Shown here piece after piece: positions 8,125-13,993 of a stretch of 21,001 nt of DNA. Position 1 is the first letter of the stretch; the number at the start of each line of letters is the position of its first letter. The translations under genes were made by a program, and so were the position numbers. The notes beneath the pieces were generated by a model. That model saw nothing but the letters and a program-made list of their open reading frames with translations. It was not told where the DNA came from and searched no databases. This stretch comes from VBAS01 sp035318985 (lineage in GTDB: Bacteria > Bacteroidota > Bacteroidia > Chitinophagales > Chitinophagaceae), in the NCBI GenBank assembly GCA_035318985.1, contig DATHDP010000066.1:1-21001 (forward strand), read 5' to 3'.

Positions 8125-10116
8125 ATGAAAAAACTGATCATCGTACTTATTGGAAGCTGTTTATTTTTTGCGGAGACCAGGGCGCAGTTCACCCGTTATG
8201 TGATCAAGCTTAAAAATAAAGGTGGCAGCATCTTTTCACTTTCAACTCCTACAGCCTATTTATCGCAAAGAGCTATCGACAGAAGAACCAGGTATGGTAT
8301 TGCTATTGACAGTACCGATATGCCAGTAACACCTTTTTATATCACTCAAATAAGAAATGTTCCAAACGTCACAGTATTAAATATTTCCAAATGGCATAAT
8401 AGTATTTCTATTCAAACTTCAGATCCAAATGCCATCACAACTATTAATGGATTATCATTTGTGCAATCAGTTGCGCCGATAGCGGCACGAACACAAAATA
8501 ATACTACTGAAAAATTGACTATTGCGGATCAACCTTATATTTCCTCTCAAAGAGTTACGGGTATAACTGATTTTTTTAATTATGGAGCAGGCTCTCTTGC
8601 AGAGATCAATCTGCATAAAGGACAATTTTTACATAATATCGGATTGCGCGGACAAGGAATGGTGATAGCAATTCTTGACGGTGGCTTTTTTAATTATACA
8701 ACGCTTGATGCAATGGACAGCATCATTATAAATAACCAGGTGCTTGATACCTGGGATTTCTATTCTAACAATACAACTGTTTCCGACGACCATCCTCATG
8801 GCATGCAATGCTTGTCAATTATAGCCGCAAATATTCCAGGTCAGTTTATTGGTAAAGCGCCAAAAGCAAATTTCATGTTGTATCGCACAGAAGATACGAA
8901 CAGTGAGTACCCGATCGAAGAATTCAATATGGTATGTGGAATGGAAAGAGCAGATAGTGCTGGTGCTGATGTTATTTCTGCCTCATTAGGATATTCTGAT
9001 TTTGATGATGCTTCATTCGATCACACATATTCGCAGATGAATGGCAACACAACCATTGCTGCAATTGGCGCAGACCTTGCCGCTAAAAAAGGAATTTTAT
9101 TTGTAGCTGCCGCAGGCAATGAAGGTGGTGGTGCGTGGAATTATATTGTAACACCGGCAGATGGAGATAGCGTTCTTACAGTAGGAGCAGTAAGTACAAG
9201 CGGAGCAGTCGGATCATTTTCCAGTTATGGCCCATCGAGTGATGGACAAGTAAAACCTGATGTTGCTTCAGTAGGTGTTAATGCAATTGTTCAATCAACA
9301 GGTAACACAGTGGCTACAGGTAGCGGAACTTCTTATGCTTGCCCTAACATGGCTGGCTTATCATCAATCCTTTGGCAGGCTTTTCCCGAAGTTAATAATA
9401 TGAGAATTGCAAGGGCATTGCGTGAAGCGGGAAGTATTGCTTCTGCACCGAACGATAGAATTGGCTATGGCATTCCAGATTTGAAAGCTGCTTTTGGAAA
9501 ATTGCTTACTGAATTTGCAACATCAACTTCCACGTTCAATGAGTGCAAAATTTCTGTCAACTGGACCAGTAAAGATGTTGGCGCTATGAAATATGAAATT
9601 GAAAGAAAAGCACCGGGTGAAACTAATTTTTCTAAAGTTGGTGAGTTAACACCAACAGCGGGTGTTTCTTTAGCAAAACATAGTTATGAGTTCATTAATA
9701 CATTAGCCACAGGTGCTTCGGGAAATTTTTCATATCGCATAAGACAAATTATAGATACAGCTGTTGCGAGCTTTACTGCCGTTTATATTGACACTACCTC
9801 GACAAACATTACTTCCCCGTGTGTTGTTACTTCAGTTGTGAACCCCGGCACTATTAGTAATTATATAACTGTTCGGCCAAATCCTTCAGTCGGTAGCACT
9901 GCTACTTTAATAATTGAAACAACAGATGCGCTTCCTGCTATGCCAATTCTTGTTTTTAATATGAATGGAAGATTAGTGCAACGTTTACAGGAATCAAAGG
10001 GTTCTGGTAAAAAAGTCATTGATCTTTCAGTAGGCAAACTTGCAAAAGGAAAATACTTCATCAATGTTTACAACAAAAATGTTTTGATAGGCACTGCAGA
10101 ATTTATAAAATTATAA
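8125..10116 (+). CDS. Secreted subtilisin-like serine protease (S8) with T9SS sorting domain
   Basis: This 663-residue extracellular protease begins with a signal peptide (about 1-20). An N-terminal prodomain-like region (about 21-125; YVIKLKNKGG, YLSQRAIDRR) follows, then an S8 catalytic domain. The triad is D185 (AILDGGF), H225 (DDHPHGMQ) and S403 (SGTSYACPNMAG), with oxyanion Asn332 (AAGNEGG). A fibronectin/Ig-like segment leads to a C-terminal type A sorting domain (about 583-663) beginning VRPNPSVG, with the usual NMNGRLVQ and LAKGKYFINVY motifs. Such domains send proteins through the type IX secretion system and are removed or anchored at the cell surface. All catalytic residues are present, so it is probably active on extracellular proteins or peptides. 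Its stop codon overlaps that of the convergent methyltransferase gene by 6 bp. Confidence 0.95.
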   Translation: MKKLIIVLIGSCLFFAETRAQFTRYVIKLKNKGGSIFSLSTPTAYLSQRAIDRRTRYGIAIDSTDMPVTPFYITQIRNVPNVTVLNISKWHNSISIQTSDPNAITTINGLSFVQSVAPIAARTQNNTTEKLTIADQPYISSQRVTGITDFFNYGAGSLAEINLHKGQFLHNIGLRGQGMVIAILDGGFFNYTTLDAMDSIIINNQVLDTWDFYSNNTTVSDDHPHGMQCLSIIAANIPGQFIGKAPKANFMLYRTEDTNSEYPIEEFNMVCGMERADSAGADVISASLGYSDFDDASFDHTYSQMNGNTTIAAIGADLAAKKGILFVAAAGNEGGGAWNYIVTPADGDSVLTVGAVSTSGAVGSFSSYGPSSDGQVKPDVASVGVNAIVQSTGNTVATGSGTSYACPNMAGLSSILWQAFPEVNNMRIARALREAGSIASAPNDRIGYGIPDLKAAFGKLLTEFATSTSTFNECKISVNWTSKDVGAMKYEIERKAPGETNFSKVGELTPTAGVSLAKHSYEFINTLATGASGNFSYRIRQIIDTAVASFTAVYIDTTSTNITSPCVVTSVVNPGTISNYITVRPNPSVGSTATLIIETTDALPAMPILVFNMNGRLVQRLQESKGSGKKVIDLSVGKLAKGKYFINVYNKNVLIGTAEFIKL

Positions 10117-11280
10117 GGGCCTTTTGAATACAGCAACAAACATTGAATCAGCTTTCTTATCATAACCTTTTAAAACTTCCATTTGCTTTAATTGTAAATG
10201 GAAGTTTTCTTTTATATACATTGCCACTTCTTCATTTTCTTTTTTAAATACCGAGCAGGTGATGTAAACAAATGATCCTCCCGGTTGAAGTTGAGCAATT
10301 GCATTTGAAACAATTCTTTTTTGAAGTGCTGAATACTCTCCTATTTTTCTTTCCTGGAAAAAATAAAGTTGTTCTGGTGTACGGCTCCATGTGCCGGAAC
10401 CTGAACAAGGAACATCGGCAATAATGATTTCAAATTGCGGATTGCGGATTGCAGATTTATTGGCAAGGTCAACAACAAAAGATTCATAATTTTTTATTCC
10501 GGCGCTTGAAAATCTTCTTTTCAAGTTAGCAAGAATACTTTCTCTTGTATCAGAAACAGTGAGCTTGATCCTGGGATTGATATCGAAAGTCATTATCGAT
10601 TTACCGCCGCTGCCTGTGCAACAATCCCACAGAGAAATTTCCGGTTTAAGATTTAAGATTTCGGATTTTATTAATTCGCCTGTCCTTTGAGAATTCTGAT
10701 CTTGTATAACTGCTTCCTTATCCAACTTAATGATCTCATCAATTTTTGAGGCATTGGGTAAAGCAAGACAAGTGTCGGATATCATTTTAAAATCAATTCC
10801 CGCCTGCTTAAGTTTTTGCATCACTATTTTTTCTTTACCCGGACGCAAACGAAGAAAAAGATCTGGTTGTATAAAAAATGATTGGCAAAATTTTTCATGA
10901 TTGATCCATTCACTTAGTTCTTCTTTCCATGGAAAAATTTCAGAAATTGATAATAAAGAATTAATCATTACTAATTTTTCATTGAGTGGCAGTTCATACT
11001 TTTCGTTCCATTCCGGCTTCAGTGCAGCAAGTATTTCATTTGGCTTATCTGAACAAAGAAATAAGCCGGTCAGTATTTTTTCTTCGGTACTTGTATTCAT
11101 CACCACTTTGCCTAACCTGAAAAAACAATAACAGAGGTTTGAAATTTGTTTTCGGTCCTTTGAACCAAATTTTTTATTCGCCGAAAAATATTTTTTTAAA
11201 AAAGATGAAAGTGGTTCATCTCCTTTATAAATACTCAGGATCTCCTTCGTCGAATTAATATAAGAATGATAACGGCTCAC
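10111..11280 (-). CDS. RsmB/NOP-family RNA (cytosine-5) methyltransferase
   Basis: This 389-residue SAM-dependent methyltransferase belongs to the NOL1/NOP2/sun (Fmu) family, which makes 5-methylcytosine in rRNA or tRNA. The SAM-binding motif I is LWDCCTGSGGKS, near residue 215-228. Both family cysteines are present: C292 in motif IV (ADVPCSGSGTW), which helps release product, and C342 in motif VI (YITCSVFKKENEE), the likely nucleophile. The N-terminal region (about 1-150) is helical, as in Bacteroidota homologues. The rRNA target cannot be assigned, so no gene symbol is given. Two short segments near residues 204-213 and 275-283 (KSEILNLKPEI, KSAIRNPQFEI) are encoded by 7-bp repeats and look like insertions that flank motif I and precede motif IV. 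The 3' end contains a long inverted repeat that may end transcription of the opposing protease gene. Confidence 0.92.
   Translation of the reverse strand: MSRYHSYINSTKEILSIYKGDEPLSSFLKKYFSANKKFGSKDRKQISNLCYCFFRLGKVVMNTSTEEKILTGLFLCSDKPNEILAALKPEWNEKYELPLNEKLVMINSLLSISEIFPWKEELSEWINHEKFCQSFFIQPDLFLRLRPGKEKIVMQKLKQAGIDFKMISDTCLALPNASKIDEIIKLDKEAVIQDQNSQRTGELIKSEILNLKPEISLWDCCTGSGGKSIMTFDINPRIKLTVSDTRESILANLKRRFSSAGIKNYESFVVDLANKSAIRNPQFEIIIADVPCSGSGTWSRTPEQLYFFQERKIGEYSALQKRIVSNAIAQLQPGGSFVYITCSVFKKENEEVAMYIKENFHLQLKQMEVLKGYDKKADSMFVAVFKRPL
10172..10215 (+). terminator. Hairpin inside the methyltransferase 3' end, probable terminator of the S8 protease gene
   Basis: AAAACTTCCATTT (10172-10184) and AAATGGAAGTTTT (10196-10208) form a perfect 13-bp stem with an 11-nt loop, followed on the + strand by CTTTTAT. 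It lies 56 bp past the protease stop, inside the coding region of the opposing methyltransferase. There is no non-coding gap between the two genes in which a terminator could sit. A hairpin of this length by chance inside codons is unlikely, but function is inferred. Confidence 0.6.
10434..10457. repeat. 7-bp tandem repeat (ATTGCGG type) within the methyltransferase gene
   Basis: ATTGCGG, ATTGCGG and ATTGCAG are directly repeated, followed by a degenerate ATT. On the coding strand this gives the segment KSAIRNPQF just before the motif IV cysteine loop. A heptamer is out of phase with codons, so the repeat is visible in the DNA and not in the protein. Similar heptamer tracts occur elsewhere in Bacteroidota genomes, as far as I recall. 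Confidence 0.7.
10643..10670. repeat. 7-bp tandem repeat (GATTTAA type) within the methyltransferase gene
   Basis: Four consecutive heptamers are seen: GGTTTAA, GATTTAA, GATTTCG and GATTTTA. They encode the segment KSEILNLK directly before the SAM-binding motif. This tract has the same GATT core and the same orientation as the second tract about 200 bp away, which points to a common source. Confidence 0.65.
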
Positions 11281-11455
11281 CGCTGATTATTTTTTTTACT
11301 TATAACCGGAGAAGATATAAACAAATCTTAATTCTGGCATAAAAATTTGTGCATATAAAATGTATCAAAAAATATCTGGAATAAGAAAAACCCCCGCAGG
11401 GTTATGCTGTAGAAAAATATTCTCACTTATTTCTTTACGTTTAAACTATAAAATC
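11281..11455. other. Divergent intergenic region between the methyltransferase and PepSY-like genes
   Basis: This 175-bp spacer must hold both divergent promoters. CAAAT and ATTTG boxes (11322-11326 and 11345-11349) form an inverted pair, so TTTG elements face both ways, but no exact TAnnTTTG partner was found. AACCC (11389-11393) and GGGTT (11399-11403) could form a small hairpin in the leader of the PepSY-like gene. The downstream frame is open from 11360, but translation most likely begins at 11456, where a signal peptide starts. Confidence 0.4.
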
Positions 11456-12442
11456 ATGAAGACATTTAGCATATTACTTTTCGTTGCAATAATGGCGGGA
11501 AGTAATTTATTTAAAACATCTGAGGCAACTGTAACATCTAAAGATTTAACCAAACCTTCTGTGTCATGTTCAACCACTGACACCGTTATAGTGCCGGTGA
11601 CCATTCAAACTTCTTTTGATACAAAATATCCGAAAGCAACAAAGGTGATGTGGTATCAATACGCTCCTGATAAGACACTGACAGCAGATCCTACTGCCTG
11701 GTATTATGTTCTGGATGATAAAGATTACTATGTAACTTTTAATTGGGACAACTCTGACTACATAGCATGGTATGATAATGGAAACTGGATCCGTTCTTCT
11801 CAAAGAATTGACGATATAGATATTCCTGCTGATGTAATGAGAGCAGTTAATACCCAATATCCCGGTTACAGGATCGCCGATGTAGATCTTGAGCATGATA
11901 ACAAACAAACTTTGTATGAAGTAAAATTGGTGAAAGGTGATAGTAAATGGAATGTTCATTATACTCCAACAGGAACAGTTGCGAGAAAAAAAGAAAGACA
12001 CTTAACCAAATATGATCCACAAGCAGAAATGACGACTGATTTTACAACCCGTTATCCTAACTCAACAGAAGTAGTTTGGTATCGCTATTCACCAGAAGAT
12101 CGAGTTTATGTTTATCCAACAGATTGGGACTATAATATGGATGCCACTGATTACGAAGTAAGATATAAAATGGATGGCACTGAATATTCAGCCTGGTATG
12201 ATAACGGCAAATGGGTTCGTACCGAATCAATGACAATGAATGCAAATAACGCCAAGCTTCCGGCAAACATTAATGACCTGCTGAAAACACAATACAGCGG
12301 TTATACAGTTAAAGATGTAGAAACAGAACAAAGCAGTACCCGTACTGTTTATGAAATAGAATTAGCGAAAGGAAATGAAAAATGCAAAGTATTCTATACT
12401 TCAGAAGGAGCGATCATTAAGAAAAAATGCAGAACTGTATAA
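11456..12442 (+). CDS. Secreted protein with two PepSY-like (DUF2874) domains
   Basis: This 328-residue secreted protein has a signal peptide (MKTFSILLFVAIMAG..., cleaved near residue 24) and two tandem homologous halves (about 51-178 and 191-324). Each half opens with F.T.YP..T.V.WY.Y, has AWYDNG.W.R in the middle, then P..(V/I)...(V/L).TQY.GY...DV, and ends with a (V/I)(H/F)YT..G strand. These are hallmarks of the PepSY-like (BLIP-related, DUF2874) fold of Bacteroidota periplasmic or surface proteins, usually of unknown function. Each half has an extra aromatic segment (about 70-90 and 210-230; DPTAW, YPTDW) after the first strand that I do not associate with the usual domain. No lipobox is present, so it is probably soluble. 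An in-frame ATG at 11360 would bury the signal peptide behind 32 residues, so I rejected it. Confidence 0.85.
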   Translation: MKTFSILLFVAIMAGSNLFKTSEATVTSKDLTKPSVSCSTTDTVIVPVTIQTSFDTKYPKATKVMWYQYAPDKTLTADPTAWYYVLDDKDYYVTFNWDNSDYIAWYDNGNWIRSSQRIDDIDIPADVMRAVNTQYPGYRIADVDLEHDNKQTLYEVKLVKGDSKWNVHYTPTGTVARKKERHLTKYDPQAEMTTDFTTRYPNSTEVVWYRYSPEDRVYVYPTDWDYNMDATDYEVRYKMDGTEYSAWYDNGKWVRTESMTMNANNAKLPANINDLLKTQYSGYTVKDVETEQSSTRTVYEIELAKGNEKCKVFYTSEGAIIKKKCRTV

Positions 12443-12463
12443 ATATTTTCGAGTTGCAAACAA

Positions 12464-12493
12464 AAAGAATGAACCCAGCTGGGTTCATTCTTT
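12464..12493. terminator. Bidirectional intrinsic terminator (30-bp perfect palindrome)
   Basis: AAAGAATGAACCCAG and CTGGGTTCATTCTTT are exact reverse complements, giving a 15-bp stem (in RNA about 13 bp with an AGCU loop). It is flanked by A-rich sequence on the left and T-rich sequence on the right. It lies between two convergent stop codons (12442 and 12515) and can serve both genes. Confidence 0.88.
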
Positions 12494-12514
12494 CTTTATA
12501 TCAAAAATAGATCA

Positions 12515-13795
12515 TTATAATTCAAGCAGGGTCTTCACCGGATCTTTTCCAAATAAAAGCTGATCAGGATTCTCCAATAATTCTTTTACTCTTACTAAAA
12601 AGCTTACCGATTCACGACCATCAATGATCCGATGATCATAGCTCAGTGCTACATACATCATCGGTTTTATCACTACCTGTCCATTTAACGCAATAGGTCT
12701 CTCTTCTATTTTGTGCATTCCTAAAATTGCACTTTGAGGAATATTAATAATCGGTGTGCTCAATAGAGAACCGAACACTCCCCCATTTGTAATGGTGAAT
12801 GTACCACCAGTAAGATCTTCTGCTGTGAGTTTACTGTCTCTTGCTTTGCCTGCTAATTCAATTACTTTCTTTTCAATATCCGCCATGCTCAAACTTTCCG
12901 CATTGCGAATTACAGGTACAGTTAATCCTCTTGGGGTAGAGACAGCGATAGAGACATCACAGTAATCATGATAAACAATATTATCACCATCGATATATGC
13001 ATTTGCTGAACGCCATTCCTGTAATGCATAACAACATGCTTTTACAAAAAAGCTCATGAAGCCAAGGCCAACGCCGTGTATCTCTTTGAACTTGTCCTTG
13101 TATTTATTTCTTATGTCCATTACCGGTTGCATGTTCACTTCATTAAAAGTAGTGAGCATGGCGGTTGTATTCTTTGCCTCAACTAATCTTCGTGAGATCG
13201 TTTTCCGAAGATTACTCATCTTCTCCGGCTTTTCATTTCTTGAAAATGATTCAGCGCCGGGTCTGCGACCTGGATTACTTAATGCAGCAAGTACATCTTC
13301 TTTCAATATTTTTCCTTCCGGACCTGATGGAGTAATTTTTTTCGGATCAACTTTTTTATCAGCGATCATTGCAGCAGCAACAGGAGAAGCTTTCACATCG
13401 GCAGTTTCATGTTTGCCTTCCGGTAAAATAACTGCGGGCTCTGCCTCTATTTTTTCTTCGTTCTTAGCTTCAGTTTTTGACTTTTTCTTTTCCTCTGACT
13501 TCTCACCTTTAACTTCTGATTTTTTTTCAGCAGCAGGTTTCCCATTTGAAGGCTTTGAAGCTTTCTCATCAATGCTGGCCAGCTTATCCCCTATCTTAAT
13601 ACTATCGCCTTCTTTAATATCTTCCAGTTTAATAACGCCGGCCTTTTCAGCATTCACTTCAAAAGTAGCTTTCTCACTTTCTAATTCAGCGATCACTTCA
13701 TCTCTTTCCACATAATCACCATCTTTCTTAGTCCACTTTAATAAAGTGACCTCGCTTATAGATTCGCCAACCGTTGGAACTTTTATATCTATCAT
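12515..13795 (-). CDS. odhB: Dihydrolipoyllysine-residue succinyltransferase, E2 of 2-oxoglutarate dehydrogenase
   Basis: This is the E2 core of the 2-oxoglutarate dehydrogenase complex, 426 residues long. It transfers the succinyl group from E1 to CoA in the TCA cycle. An N-terminal lipoyl domain (1-77) carries the lipoyl-lysine K42 (ELESEKATFEV). A long Lys/Glu/Ala-rich linker (about 80-130) follows, then the E1/E3-binding domain (about 136-172; ASPVAAAMIADKKVDPKKITPSG) and the catalytic acyltransferase domain. H388 and D392 (SYDHRIIDG) are the active-site pair. The start is the ATG giving MIDIKVPTVGES; the frame is open for 26 more codons upstream, but these cross a repeat element. odhA lies 195 bp upstream on the same strand, so the pair is probably one transcript. 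The E3 gene is not in the window. The charged linker differs from the Ala/Pro linkers of proteobacterial E2. Confidence 0.97.
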   Translation of the reverse strand: MIDIKVPTVGESISEVTLLKWTKKDGDYVERDEVIAELESEKATFEVNAEKAGVIKLEDIKEGDSIKIGDKLASIDEKASKPSNGKPAAEKKSEVKGEKSEEKKKSKTEAKNEEKIEAEPAVILPEGKHETADVKASPVAAAMIADKKVDPKKITPSGPEGKILKEDVLAALSNPGRRPGAESFSRNEKPEKMSNLRKTISRRLVEAKNTTAMLTTFNEVNMQPVMDIRNKYKDKFKEIHGVGLGFMSFFVKACCYALQEWRSANAYIDGDNIVYHDYCDVSIAVSTPRGLTVPVIRNAESLSMADIEKKVIELAGKARDSKLTAEDLTGGTFTITNGGVFGSLLSTPIINIPQSAILGMHKIEERPIALNGQVVIKPMMYVALSYDHRIIDGRESVSFLVRVKELLENPDQLLFGKDPVKTLLEL

Positions 13796-13799
13796 AGAA

Positions 13800-13993
13800 A
13801 CCCTCCAACTCCCTAAAGGGAGTGTTTTGTTTATTTTCGAATAGTATTCTGAACGTTGAAGTGTGCGACGCAACGAAAGTTAAATAGAATTACTATCGCT
13901 GGTAACACAAAATCAAATTCAGTAATTAAGAACTTTTAAATCCATTCAGGAAAGCCCCTTTCTAAGTTACCCCTTTAGGGGGACAGGGGGCTA
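13800..13993. repeat. Nested inverted-repeat element between odhA and odhB (REPIN/MITE-like)
   Basis: The spacer is built from inverted repeats. At the odhB side, CCCTCCAACTCCCTAAAGGG and following bases contain ACTCCC/GGGAGT (13808-13823). At the odhA side, CCCCTTTAGGGGGACAGGGGG (13970-13990) is a related sequence in opposite orientation. Between them, imperfect 13-nt arms (13838-13850 and 13886-13898, CGA.TAGTA.TTCT type) enclose a CGTTG/CAACG stem (13854-13858 and 13871-13875). Motifs of the CCCCCTAAAGGGGG kind are, from memory, dispersed between genes in many Bacteroidota. The paired, inverted arrangement suggests a mobile non-autonomous element inserted in the operon; that is an inference. 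No gene is seen within it. Confidence 0.6.

Noticed and set aside
11360..11455. N-terminal extension of the PepSY-like protein by 32 codons
   Set aside because: It would place a basic, Cys-containing stretch before a clear signal peptide; the start at 11456 is the natural one.
11570..12001. A 143-codon - strand frame with Cys/Ile-rich sequence
   Set aside because: It is antisense to the PepSY-like repeats, has no family motif and no plausible start region.
13056..13715. A long + strand open frame (about 219 codons) over odhB
   Set aside because: It is antisense to the Lys/Glu/Ala-rich E2 linker and gives a low-complexity Ser/Phe-rich product; odhB on the other strand has full domain support.
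13796..13873. N-terminal extension of odhB by 26 codons
   Set aside because: The extension translates the repeat element, while E2 proteins begin at the lipoyl domain as MIDIKVP does here.
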